The translations under genes and the position numbers were made by a program. A stretch of DNA of 64,000 nucleotides, from positions 1-64,000 of the forward strand of contig DIHO01000001.1 of the NCBI GenBank assembly GCA_002420185.1. Reading direction: 5' to 3'. Below the pieces are notes generated by a model that saw only the letters and a program-made list of their open reading frames with translations, was not told the origin of the DNA and did no database searches. Origin of the DNA: Opitutales bacterium UBA5694 (GTDB taxonomy: Bacteria; Verrucomicrobiota; Verrucomicrobiia; Opitutales; Opitutaceae). Below are positions 45,474-54,572 of the stretch, one piece after another. Every line of letters begins with the position of its first letter. Within the stretch, counting starts at the first letter, position 1.

Positions 45474-46590
45474 CTAAGGCCGCTTGTAGCATGGCACGGG
45501 CATAAGCTACATTGTAAGTGAAACCTGCATACCCACCACCACCCGGATACTGGGAATGGGTATGCGGGTGATCGCGATCGTAGTCCAGTAGGCGCGGATG
45601 CTCAGGATATATGCCGAAAGAATACTTCTGCTTAACGAGCTCCTTCATCACAGCGAACATGTCCGTTTCACCCTCATCCGGAAATACCTCGACGTAGTCA
45701 ACCACTGGCTCATGGACCACAACATTGCGGTAGTGAACATGGTTAATGCGATCGCGTTCTCCAAAGTACCTACAAACTTCAACCGCATCCACATCGATCT
45801 CTGTCGTTACACCGCTATGATAGGTGATTCCATTGGAAGGACTATCCACTATCTCGATTAGTCGTTTCCAATCGTCGTAGGTCGCCATGATTTGCTCGTT
45901 TCCGCGACTTAAAGGAACGGGTGGATCATTCGGGTGTAAAGCCATGCGAACGTTTGACTTCTCAGCCACGGGAATGATCGCCTCCAACAAATAGGTCAAA
46001 TTTTCCCAGAGCGCTTCCTTAGCATGAGCTCCGTTTTCAGGGATCGGCGGGAGATCCTTCACCGATTCATATCTGTATCCCGTGTAACCCGCTCCACCGC
46101 GCCCTTCGACCTCGTAATATCCCTCGGTCAGCCGATGGGCGTAAAAGTTGTACTCCACCACTGGCAATCCTACATTGCCTGCGGCTCGAAGCGATTTTTG
46201 CAGCATCTCTATTTCCTCGTCGCGACCTTCCCTTCCATAAATCGCGTTGGGGAAACCGCTAATCATCATGTTGATGACTTTGAGCCCATTCGACTCGAAT
46301 CGGTTTATGATTTTGCTGAGCGCTTCTTCCTTCCAAGGCCGTTCCGGCCCGCCCACCAGCACATAGTCCACACCCAGCTGTTTGATCATTCGCATCCGTG
46401 CAATATCTGCATCTCTCGATGTCCCCAAACAGAGTTTCGGAGTTTCGGGACCTTCCAGGATTGGCCATTCTGTTGAACGTGCACCCGACGCTTTGTTAAT
46501 CAGCCGCTGGGGTAAAAACGGCGATACCGCCAAGGGGGCGATCGACTTCAAAAGCTGTCTTCGCGATAGAGTTTTCTTCACACTTTTCAC
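45466..46590 (-). CDS. Exported mannonate dehydratase-like (UxuA-type) TIM barrel protein
   Basis: About 374 aa. The start is uncertain: GTG at 46590 or 46581, or TTG at 46620. A Tat-type signal KKTLSRRQLLKSIAPLAVSP is present. The body resembles UxuA: VRMALHPNDPPVP (the HPxDPP motif), NGITYHSGV, VHYRNVV and YPEHPRLLDYDRDHPH supply His, Asp and Glu metal ligands. UxuA dehydrates D-mannonate to 2-keto-3-deoxygluconate in uronate catabolism; the signal suggests a periplasmic variant with another substrate. The coupled RraA-like gene downstream would make a two-step pathway. Confidence 0.7.
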   Translation of the reverse strand: MKSVKKTLSRRQLLKSIAPLAVSPFLPQRLINKASGARSTEWPILEGPETPKLCLGTSRDADIARMRMIKQLGVDYVLVGGPERPWKEEALSKIINRFESNGLKVINMMISGFPNAIYGREGRDEEIEMLQKSLRAAGNVGLPVVEYNFYAHRLTEGYYEVEGRGGAGYTGYRYESVKDLPPIPENGAHAKEALWENLTYLLEAIIPVAEKSNVRMALHPNDPPVPLSRGNEQIMATYDDWKRLIEIVDSPSNGITYHSGVTTEIDVDAVEVCRYFGERDRINHVHYRNVVVHEPVVDYVEVFPDEGETDMFAVMKELVKQKYSFGIYPEHPRLLDYDRDHPHTHSQYPGGGGYAGFTYNVAYARAMLQAALGE

Positions 46591-46774
46591 TGTTATTTGG
46601 GTAACATAAAAACGAACCAACTAAAAGCAAAGATTCCCTCATCTAAAAGCCTCCCTGATTGCCAGGTAAAAATACAAAGATACCTAAGTTGCTCGTGGAG
46701 TTAAAATCAGAGAAGATTAAGGGTTACGAAATAGATGATTGGCCACATAAAGACCGTAACTTTCGAAGTTTATA

Positions 46775-46814
46775 ACGTACTTTAGCAAATAAACGTTTTT
46801 GCGTAAAAGTACGT
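46775..46814. promoter_or_regulatory. Nested inverted repeat upstream of sulfatase gene
   Basis: Outer arms ACGTACTTT (46775-46783) and AAAGTACGT (46806-46814) are perfectly complementary. Inner arms GCAAA (46785-46789) and TTTGC (46798-46802) nest inside, giving a 40-nt stem-loop. It lies 52 bp upstream of the sulfatase ATG at 46867. It could be an operator or a leader-RNA hairpin; no long T run follows, so a terminator is less likely. Confidence 0.5.
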
Positions 46815-46866
46815 CATACGCCTTCCGTTCGGGTTGGTCTCCTCAACGTAGCCTTGTAGCTGACAC

Positions 46867-48420
46867 ATGGATTCTCATTATTTCACTCCAATGTCTGAAA
46901 AACGCCCCAACATCATCCTCATTGTAACGGACCAGCAGCGATACGACACGATCGCGGCCCTTGGTTACCCTCACCTCAACACGCCGCATACCGATCGGCT
47001 CGTCAAAGAGGGAGTCGCCTTCGAGCAGTGCCACGTAACGGCACCTTCCTGCGGCCCCTCTCGAGCAAGCCTTTTCACCGGATACTTTCCCCATAATTCC
47101 GGAGTCTTGAAGAATAATGACGCCTGGCCGCGGACCTGGGTAAAAGATCTGCGCGGAAGCGGCTACTACTGCGTCAACATAGGTAAAATGCACGCGGATC
47201 CCTATAACGAAAACCATGGATTTCACGAGCGCTTCGTCGTGGAGAATAAACAACGTCGCGAATCCGAACTGATGTGGAAGAAGAATCCACACATTTTCGA
47301 AGATGAATGGGATAAGGCTCTCGATTTACGCGGCTTCGACCGTCCGGAGAAACCCTTTTACAAAGACTGGCCCGACGTACAAAAACGCCAAGGAGCCTAC
47401 GAGTGGAAACTGCCCGACAACCTTCATCCCGACGTCTTCATTGGCGATCTCGCTCTTCGATGGATCGACAAGTCACCCTGGGCAGCGGACCAGTCCAAAC
47501 TCATGCAGTGGATCGACAAAGACAAGTGCCCTCCGCTTGAGGACGAACCACTCTTCCTCCAGATCGGCTTCCCTGGACCTCACCCTCCATTCGACCCCAT
47601 TGAACGATACACCAAGGAGTACATGGAGAAAGACCTACCGATGCTACCCGTTACCCAGGAAGAAATAGACGCTCAGCCAGAGACCCTTCACTCATTCCGT
47701 AAGCGCCTCACCCAACGCTTCGCCGATTCCATTGCCTTCGACCCCTATGCATCCGAAACCTCAAGAAGGCTGCAACGAGCCTACTACCTCGCCAACGTCA
47801 CCATGATCGACGAGCAGGTAGGCCGCATTATGGATCGATTGGGAAAAACCGGGCTGTTGGAAAACTCCGTCGTCATTTTCACATCCGATCACGGGGAATG
47901 CCTCGGCGACCATGGACTTGTAGAAAAGTGGACCATGTACGATCAATCAGTCCGTGTTCCACTCGTTGTTTGGAGCCCCGATCGATTTGAGGGAAATCGA
48001 AAAGTTTCGTCGCTTACACAATGGTTTGACATCGGACCAACGGTTCTAGAGCTAGCCGGACTCGAGCCACCCGCCAAAATGGAGGCGAAAACCCTACTCC
48101 CATTTCTCGAAAAAGATTCGGAAGCCGAAGAGCGCGAATACGTGTATTCCGAACATGCTAAAGACTTGATGCTGCAAGACCTCGATCACTCGCTCATGAT
48201 ACGGAGCAAGAAGTACAAACTGATTGAATACATAGGAAAAGGCAATGGACAGCTCTTCGATTTGGAAAAGGATCCGGACGAGCTTACCGATGTTTGGGAC
48301 TCACCTGACTACACCGAGGTCAAAGTCAAGCTTCGACGGGATCTATCCGAATGGTTCGTAACCAGCACCGTCAACGCTACCGGCTGGTGGAAGGACCCAG
48401 CGGCTAAAGCGACGAAGTAA
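46867..48420 (+). CDS. Type I (formylglycine) sulfatase
   Basis: 517 aa. The sulfatase signature is CGPSRASLFTG with Cys62 as the residue to be converted to formylglycine (C-x-P-x-R). Metal ligands lie in NIILIVTDQQR (Asp) and VVIFTSDHGECLGDHG (Asp, His). No signal peptide, so cytoplasmic or exported by other means. An ATG eight codons later (MSEKRPNIILI) is an alternative start. It resembles choline-sulfatase/heparan-sulfatase-like members more than arylsulfatase A by its TDQQR opening; I cannot set the substrate. It converges on the next sulfatase. Confidence 0.92.
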   Translation: MDSHYFTPMSEKRPNIILIVTDQQRYDTIAALGYPHLNTPHTDRLVKEGVAFEQCHVTAPSCGPSRASLFTGYFPHNSGVLKNNDAWPRTWVKDLRGSGYYCVNIGKMHADPYNENHGFHERFVVENKQRRESELMWKKNPHIFEDEWDKALDLRGFDRPEKPFYKDWPDVQKRQGAYEWKLPDNLHPDVFIGDLALRWIDKSPWAADQSKLMQWIDKDKCPPLEDEPLFLQIGFPGPHPPFDPIERYTKEYMEKDLPMLPVTQEEIDAQPETLHSFRKRLTQRFADSIAFDPYASETSRRLQRAYYLANVTMIDEQVGRIMDRLGKTGLLENSVVIFTSDHGECLGDHGLVEKWTMYDQSVRVPLVVWSPDRFEGNRKVSSLTQWFDIGPTVLELAGLEPPAKMEAKTLLPFLEKDSEAEEREYVYSEHAKDLMLQDLDHSLMIRSKKYKLIEYIGKGNGQLFDLEKDPDELTDVWDSPDYTEVKVKLRRDLSEWFVTSTVNATGWWKDPAAKATK

Positions 48421-48426
48421 CACAGA

Positions 48427-48461
48427 TAGAGGTGACTGTCACTCGTCAGCCTCACCCTCTA
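48427..48461. terminator. Inverted repeat between convergent sulfatase genes
   Basis: TAGAGGTGA and TCACCCTCTA pair with a one-base bulge across a loop of about 16 nt. It lies between two convergent stops and may act in both directions. No long T tract is seen. Confidence 0.35.
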
Positions 48462-49847
48462 GGATTGTTTCCTCTCTTCCGAAAAGACGTTGCCGATTGG
48501 CTTATCTGGGAGGGTCGCTTTCCAACGGTTTACTTTACCGAGTAGTTGTTTTACCACTTCGACTTCTCCCTTGGCGCGATCTACCTTCTCAAAAGGGTCT
48601 CCCACAATATCATATAGTTCGAAATAATCCAAATCCCGGTTCGCCATAAGCTTCCACTTCTGGTCCAATATGGCATAGGACACCCAATGATAAGGCCGAT
48701 TCTCAGGGCTGGGCCAAGCCGAACCCATCTTCCAGTACAGCGGCTTCTCCCTTATTTTTGAACCTTTCCCTTTTAGAGCCTCAACTTGGCTAACACCATC
48801 CGACACATAGCTGGCTGGCAATTTAACCCCTGCGATTTCGCAAAAGGTTGGTAGTAGGTCCACTGCCGAAATCAGTGACCAATCATCGATTTCTCCGGCC
48901 GCAACCTTAACTGGCCAACGAGCAATGAAGGGAACATTGATACCCCCTTGGAACAAGGCACTCTTGTAGCCCTTCCGGCCTCCCGTTACTCCCTTGGCAG
49001 CCGCAATTCCCCATCCCGCTCCGGTTGCCGTATCGTACATCAACTTGAGCTCAGTGGGACCAGAGGCTCTCGCAGGTCCATTATCAGAACTAAATATCAC
49101 GAGCGTGTTGTCTGTCAGGCCTAGATCGTCAAGTGTATCCAGAATTTCTCCAATTCGATCATCTGCATGAGAAAGAACAGAAGCGTAAATTCGATCCTCC
49201 TCGCTCTCCATCTCGCGAAATCGCCACTCGTATTTAGGAACGGTATGAAAAGGCGTGTGCGGCTCATGCAGCCAAAGGTTTATAAAGAAAGGTTTTCCTG
49301 CCTTCGCCGATTTTTCGATAAATGCGCTAGCCCGCTGGGAATCCTCGTGCACGGGAATCTGCTCTCCCGCGCAGTTAAAAGCTCCGTATTCGTCGTACCC
49401 ATACTCGCTAGGCAAGGGAGAGTCGGGGATCATATTGTTCGCCAGGTGCCATTTCCCATAGTGCGCGGTTGCATATCCGCTTTGCTGTAACAACCTTGGG
49501 AGTAAAGGCACATCTGGACTCAACCAGTCCGGCATGTTGCGCTTCGCATTGCTCGGCACCCAAGCAAAGTGGCCATCAATATTGTAACGTGCCGGGAAGT
49601 GGCCCGTCATCACCGCTGTCCGACTCGGCGAGCAAACACCACTCGCTACCGTAAATCGATGGAAATCGGTTCCCTCCGCTGCAAGACGATCGATATTCGG
49701 CGTCTTCACGTAAGGATGTCCATGGCAACTCAAGTCTCCCCATCCCCAATCATCCGCAAAAATAAAAAGAATGTTGGTACGGTCGTCACCGCGTAGTGGA
49801 ACAAAAGATAGCAAAGCCAGGCAAAAGAAGGTCGATTTCAATTTCAT
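48459..49847 (-). CDS. Secreted arylsulfatase-type sulfatase
   Basis: About 462 aa from the ATG at 49847, which begins a signal peptide (MKLKSTFFCLALLSFVPLRG); the longer frame to 49964 would run into the upstream gene. The signature is CSPSRTAVMTG with Cys72. Metal-site segments are TNILFIFADDWGWGD and LVIFSSDNGPA, with KWHL at the usual active-site Lys/His. It is the last gene of the ThuA / SGNH-like / heme dehydrogenase operon (64 bp after the dehydrogenase stop). Likely periplasmic polysaccharide desulfation. Confidence 0.92.
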   Translation of the reverse strand: MKLKSTFFCLALLSFVPLRGDDRTNILFIFADDWGWGDLSCHGHPYVKTPNIDRLAAEGTDFHRFTVASGVCSPSRTAVMTGHFPARYNIDGHFAWVPSNAKRNMPDWLSPDVPLLPRLLQQSGYATAHYGKWHLANNMIPDSPLPSEYGYDEYGAFNCAGEQIPVHEDSQRASAFIEKSAKAGKPFFINLWLHEPHTPFHTVPKYEWRFREMESEEDRIYASVLSHADDRIGEILDTLDDLGLTDNTLVIFSSDNGPARASGPTELKLMYDTATGAGWGIAAAKGVTGGRKGYKSALFQGGINVPFIARWPVKVAAGEIDDWSLISAVDLLPTFCEIAGVKLPASYVSDGVSQVEALKGKGSKIREKPLYWKMGSAWPSPENRPYHWVSYAILDQKWKLMANRDLDYFELYDIVGDPFEKVDRAKGEVEVVKQLLGKVNRWKATLPDKPIGNVFSEERKQS

Positions 49848-49911
49848 AATAAGAAGAAAGTTTCCAATGCTCTCAGGTTTTCGGTTCATTCGGGTACCTC
49901 CCCAATATGAA

Positions 49912-52900
49912 TCATATCCCACCCTCAACTTTAAATTTGGTGGGCGACCCCGAATGAGTACCAAGCAGCACGCTCAAGCCCTTCTTTCCCCTTTCCGATG
50001 GGTCGAAGGCAAAAGTAATCTCCTTCCTCCCTTTACTCAGATCGATGGGCTTTGAAGGGTCGGGCACCGCCTCGCCATCGATCCAGAGCTCTAATCCATC
50101 GCGATGGTTGATATCCAAGAAAACCGGGCCCGGAGTCTGCACCTCCACAAAGCCTCTCACGAAAACACGTTTCCCCAAATTGAAATCAGCGAAAGGCAGC
50201 TCGCCACTGACTTTGCTGTAGGCGGGTTTCCAAAGTTCGCCTTCAATCGGCGGTTCAGCTCCCTCGGCCACCGCCACACGCCACTTCCGTATGAAAGGTC
50301 TCTCGTCATTCTGAAACGGGCCAGGGTTTCCGAGGACCGATAGGAACTTGGCGAGATCGAGGAACTCGTCCCGACCCTTCAATTGATCCGCAAGCCCCGC
50401 AGGCATAAGCGATGGCACACTTTGTTTCGATCGGATTTTTCCTACTGGGAGCTTCACTTCCTTTCCCAGAGCAGAGTCCTGTATAATAACTTCGCTTTCA
50501 TCCTGATAGGCGATAACTCCCATGCGAACCGTATTGTCCGTCATGGTAAACAGCATGTTTTCATAGTGCTCCGCAATCGAAGCGTTAGGCTCTAGAATGG
50601 ACTCGATCATATAACTCGCAGAGGCCGCTGTCCCCACCGCTACCAGATTAGGCCCAATCGTTGGCCCAACGGATCCGATTCCGTGACAGCTCGTACAAGC
50701 GAGCGATGTTCGACGAAAGATCATCTCCCCCCTTACCGCATCGCCCAACCGATTCACATCGAGGGTAAGTTCATCTCTATCTTCACTCATTAGGGCGAGG
50801 CTCAAGGAATCCTGGTGACTATCGCTGAACATCTTGACCAGTCTTTTCGGCAACTGACCGGTCTGTCGGTGGTAGGTCGATACGCTCCTTTTCACCTCTG
50901 GATGGATGGGGACGTTTTCAAGCAAGTCCGCAAGCACAGCGTCCCCTCTTCTAATTTTCGTAAACTCGGACACCAAAACTACCGGATCCGCATCGAGCGG
51001 TTCCTGAATCAAGACATCCCCAACCATCGTTTTCGCTTCTTCGAGATCACCAGCAACTAAACCAGTAACTGCATGATACCGCGTGCTAATGTCGCTCGAT
51101 GTAGCGAGAGACTTTAATGCATTTACATACTTCGTTTGCCTCAGTTTCCCCAAGGCTATCGCTGCTGCCTTCCGGACATCTGGAGCTCTTCCACTATCCT
51201 TAAGGATGCCAAGCAACTCGGGACCGGCCGTCAGCACTTGCCATGATCCCAAACTCGCCACCACCTGAACCACGACGTCATCATTCGAATGGGAGAGAGC
51301 GGGTATCAGGGTAGCGAAGTTTCGAGAAGTTTCCATCACAGTCCTTTCACCGACCTGCCTCAAACCATCTAGGATATCTATTAAAACTGCATCCGATTGC
51401 ACTGCATTCTTCCCCACGGCATTGACCACAAGCCGGACAAGCTTCGAACTTGGCGTTGCTAAAAACTGTTTCTTAACCGCAGCTATATCACCCGGCGCCG
51501 GATTGGGATCACCCATCAAGTCGATCAGGCGCTTGTCAATTCCTATCCCGGCGAACTGCTCCGCATAATCGCGATGAGCGGGCTTAGCGAAGTCCAAGGC
51601 ATCTTTTTCGAGAGCAGGGACCCAATACTTTTCGAGCCCTTTAATCGTTGAGGGAAGGGTCGCATTGATAAATCGATCACGATCACGATCCAATGCCATA
51701 AGGGCGGCAGGGGCCGCCTCAGCCTGTGGAATAAATCCCGCTGACAAGATCGCTTCCATACGGGTGCGTGGGAAGCTGTCCCTCGCTAGCTGGCCAATCA
51801 TTCCAACTGGATCCGATAGCTCGTCCTGCCAGTAGCGGATCACGCGGGCTCCAGCTGCACGTGCGTGTCCATTCTTTGATGACAATACTTTACTCAATAT
51901 AGGTTCGCTAACCCGTTCCACATTCTGGCAGGCCCACATCGCTTCAACCAGATGATGATCGTATTGCTCCAATTGTGTATCCAAATTTTTCACCCAACTT
52001 TCCAGAGTAGAAAGTACTTCATTCGGATCTCGCTCGCTCAGCTCCTTTCGAGTCTGATGGCGCACCCAGGCTTCTGGGCTTTGAAGGTGATCTACCAGTT
52101 CGGGGATTGTGATTCCGACTAGCTGTGGCTTCTCTACTAGCGGACGATCTTTGTAGGTAATCCGCCAAATACGACCGTGATCATGATCGCGACGAGGATC
52201 ACGAAAGTCATGCTGACCATGATTGATGATCGAGTTGTACCAGTCCGCTACATAGATCGCCCCATCAGGACCGATTTTGATGTCCACCGGACGGAAATTC
52301 GGGTGCTTCGATTTGATGAGCGGTTCGAGAACGTTAGCACTGTAACCCGCCCCGTCTTCAATAAACTCGTATCTTACCACTGTCCGGCTCTTAAAGCGCC
52401 CCGTTAAGAGCTGGCCTTGGATCTCATCCGGTAGATGGGTTCCAGTAACGATGTCCCCACCGCATTGCTTTTCCGTGGTAATAAGCGGTGGAATACGAGA
52501 GGGTTCATTCGAAGCCCCAGTCCCTGGAGTTAGGTACATGATACGAGGATTATTGACCATAAATGATTGTCCCCAATGATCAAATACATGGCCCCATGGA
52601 TTTCCCCCCGTCCCTTTACAGAACATTCTGAGCTCCTGCGTGCGAGGATTAAATTGGTAGACTCCTCCATTAAAATTCCGCACGACCCCATGCTGGGTTT
52701 CCACCTGCGAATGGAGAAAAATCCCTTCCTGGAAATAAATCCAACCACCCGGACCGCGACGCCACGCACTGATAGAGTGGTGATTGTCTTCGATACCGAA
52801 TCCCGTTAGAGCCAACTGCTTCACATCCGCCACGTCATCGCCATCAGTGTCCTTGAGGAACAAAACGTCTGGCGACTGCGCCACGTAGCAGCCTCCATTT

Positions 52901-53301
52901 GCGAGCTCGATACCCGTTGGGAGATAAAGCCCGTCGGCGAAAATAGTCGACTTGTCGGCGACTCCATCATTATTAGTATCCTCAAGGATAATGATTTTGT
53001 CGTTGGCTACGTCCCCCGGCTTGATCTGTGGGTAAGCCCAGGAACAGGCCACCCACAAGCGACCTCGCGAGTCCCAAACCATGTGGACGGGATTGGCTAG
53101 CATCGACTCTGCCGCAAATAAATTTACATCATATCCTGGCAGTAACTCGAAGTTTTCAAGCTCCGAAACCGGGTCATGATTGTTCATTAAGTTCAAGTCA
53201 GCACCTTGGAGGTTGGCGGATTTTATTCCGCTAGCGTCTTGGCCGAGCAAGGAGAGCGAGGGGATAAGGACAGATAGCAAGGCTATAAGAATGGCTTTCA
53301 T
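49912..53301 (-). CDS. PVC-type membrane-bound dehydrogenase with HEAT repeats and c-type heme
   Basis: About 1129 aa from the ATG at 53301, with signal peptide MKAILIALLSVLIPSLSLLG. An N-terminal beta-propeller of the 'putative membrane-bound dehydrogenase' type (VHMVWDSRGRLWVACSWAYP... DTNNDGVADK... HHSISAWRRGPGGWIYFQEG... DGAIYVADWYNSII) spans about residues 55-400. Helical HEAT-like repeats follow, then a cytochrome c domain with the heme motif CTSCHG near residues 868-873. After this comes an extra beta-rich C-terminal domain (about 1000-1129, FLDINHRDGLELWIDGEAV). Known in Planctomycetes and Verrucomicrobia; substrate undefined. It is 19 bp after the SGNH-like gene and 64 bp before a sulfatase. 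Confidence 0.85.
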   Translation of the reverse strand: MKAILIALLSVLIPSLSLLGQDASGIKSANLQGADLNLMNNHDPVSELENFELLPGYDVNLFAAESMLANPVHMVWDSRGRLWVACSWAYPQIKPGDVANDKIIILEDTNNDGVADKSTIFADGLYLPTGIELANGGCYVAQSPDVLFLKDTDGDDVADVKQLALTGFGIEDNHHSISAWRRGPGGWIYFQEGIFLHSQVETQHGVVRNFNGGVYQFNPRTQELRMFCKGTGGNPWGHVFDHWGQSFMVNNPRIMYLTPGTGASNEPSRIPPLITTEKQCGGDIVTGTHLPDEIQGQLLTGRFKSRTVVRYEFIEDGAGYSANVLEPLIKSKHPNFRPVDIKIGPDGAIYVADWYNSIINHGQHDFRDPRRDHDHGRIWRITYKDRPLVEKPQLVGITIPELVDHLQSPEAWVRHQTRKELSERDPNEVLSTLESWVKNLDTQLEQYDHHLVEAMWACQNVERVSEPILSKVLSSKNGHARAAGARVIRYWQDELSDPVGMIGQLARDSFPRTRMEAILSAGFIPQAEAAPAALMALDRDRDRFINATLPSTIKGLEKYWVPALEKDALDFAKPAHRDYAEQFAGIGIDKRLIDLMGDPNPAPGDIAAVKKQFLATPSSKLVRLVVNAVGKNAVQSDAVLIDILDGLRQVGERTVMETSRNFATLIPALSHSNDDVVVQVVASLGSWQVLTAGPELLGILKDSGRAPDVRKAAAIALGKLRQTKYVNALKSLATSSDISTRYHAVTGLVAGDLEEAKTMVGDVLIQEPLDADPVVLVSEFTKIRRGDAVLADLLENVPIHPEVKRSVSTYHRQTGQLPKRLVKMFSDSHQDSLSLALMSEDRDELTLDVNRLGDAVRGEMIFRRTSLACTSCHGIGSVGPTIGPNLVAVGTAASASYMIESILEPNASIAEHYENMLFTMTDNTVRMGVIAYQDESEVIIQDSALGKEVKLPVGKIRSKQSVPSLMPAGLADQLKGRDEFLDLAKFLSVLGNPGPFQNDERPFIRKWRVAVAEGAEPPIEGELWKPAYSKVSGELPFADFNLGKRVFVRGFVEVQTPGPVFLDINHRDGLELWIDGEAVPDPSKPIDLSKGRKEITFAFDPSERGKKGLSVLLGTHSGSPTKFKVEGGI

Positions 53302-53320
53302 CGATAATAGGTTCTTCGTT

Positions 53321-54565
53321 CTAATTCGTATCGGGAACCAGTCGCCAATCACGGGTTTTGAGCTCGATGCCGTGCCCTAAGGCGGCATCTTTCTGGTTAG
53401 CCAGTTCCTTAAAAACTAATACCTCTGCGGGAAGTGCTTGGCCACTAGGCGAATTGCGGCGTTCACCCACGATATGGACTTGGTTGAGAGCTTTCCAACT
53501 ATAGGTGAACTGAAGGTTTTTATCGTTAACTGCTTGGCGAAATATTTCGCCATCGCGATGAGCCGGTGAAGAATCGACTGCCACTCCTTTCGCCCATTCA
53601 TCTTGGCTAGCGGATGCCACACGTTCGCCATCAACCATAAGCACGTATTTCCCCGGCTGCAGGTTTTTAACAACCACCGTATCCCGCCTCGAGTTCAGAC
53701 TAGCTGGCAATTCACGTTGCGTCGGAGGTGGTAATGACGGGCTTGTTTCCTCCGTTACTCTAAAACTGAGCTCACGACGGTTCGAGGACAGATCTGAGAG
53801 AGAAAGCCCAACCCCATCACCCTTTTGCGTTTTGGCATCAATGGTGAGCCACCATGGCTGTCCACTTGGCAAGCTTTCATTTTCAAAAAACCCTTCATAA
53901 AGAGCACGCGAGACCGCCCAATACCCATATTCACTTAAATGAATGCCGTTTGTAGTCAGGGGAATCGCATCAGGTTCAGACATCATTGCGCTCGTAGGCC
54001 GATACAGATCCACAAAAGGAACGTTTTTCGCCGCTGCCACAGAGCGCATGGACTCTGTGTACAATTGCAAATCACGGTTTCTCTCAACAAGCTTTGGGGT
54101 CAACTCTCCAAGGTTCTCGTAAGCAATCGGGGAAACTAGAATCAGACGTACCGCTGATTCGCCATTGTACTGCTTCCCCCTATGAGACGCAATGAACGCC
54201 TTCAGGTCTGACTTGAAATTCTCGATACCCGCCTCTCCCTCGAAGGACTCCCCCATCCCAAAACACGCGATTATTACATCGGTTTGATGATCCCGCAAGG
54301 TAGACTCCTCGGTCGGAAAATTGGTGGGCCGATCGCGTGCCGAAAGCATGTCACCCGCCCAGCCCAAGTTCCGAATCGAAACTGGCTCTTCTCGCCAGTG
54401 CTGCAATAGAAGCGTCTCCAAGTATCCGTGGGAGCGAAGCTGATCGGCAAAGGTATTGCCCACAATAGCGATGCGGATCCCAGGTAGTAGGGGAGAGTCC
54501 GCCTTCGCCAATCCCAAGAGACAGCCACAGTAAAAAAGAAATCGTGCGATCGTACATGTATTCAT
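53321..54565 (-). CDS. Secreted SGNH/GDSL-hydrolase-like protein lacking the canonical Ser
   Basis: 414 aa with signal peptide (FLFYCGCLLGLAKA). The SGNH blocks are recognisable but altered: block I reads IAIVGNTFADQL (Thr where GDSL has Ser), block II includes IRNLGWAGD, block III CFGMGESFEG, and block V NGIHLSEYGYW. This matches the PVC-specific SGNH-like proteins paired with membrane-bound dehydrogenases. A C-terminal beta-rich domain of about 170 aa follows. Esterase activity is uncertain because of block I. Gaps of 7 bp (from ThuA) and 19 bp (to the dehydrogenase) place it in an operon. Confidence 0.8.
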   Translation of the reverse strand: MNTCTIARFLFYCGCLLGLAKADSPLLPGIRIAIVGNTFADQLRSHGYLETLLLQHWREEPVSIRNLGWAGDMLSARDRPTNFPTEESTLRDHQTDVIIACFGMGESFEGEAGIENFKSDLKAFIASHRGKQYNGESAVRLILVSPIAYENLGELTPKLVERNRDLQLYTESMRSVAAAKNVPFVDLYRPTSAMMSEPDAIPLTTNGIHLSEYGYWAVSRALYEGFFENESLPSGQPWWLTIDAKTQKGDGVGLSLSDLSSNRRELSFRVTEETSPSLPPPTQRELPASLNSRRDTVVVKNLQPGKYVLMVDGERVASASQDEWAKGVAVDSSPAHRDGEIFRQAVNDKNLQFTYSWKALNQVHIVGERRNSPSGQALPAEVLVFKELANQKDAALGHGIELKTRDWRLVPDTN

Positions 54566-54572
54566 CTCTTAT

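Noticed and set aside
46024..46476. 150-codon plus-strand frame
   Set aside because: Antisense to the mannonate-dehydratase-like gene.
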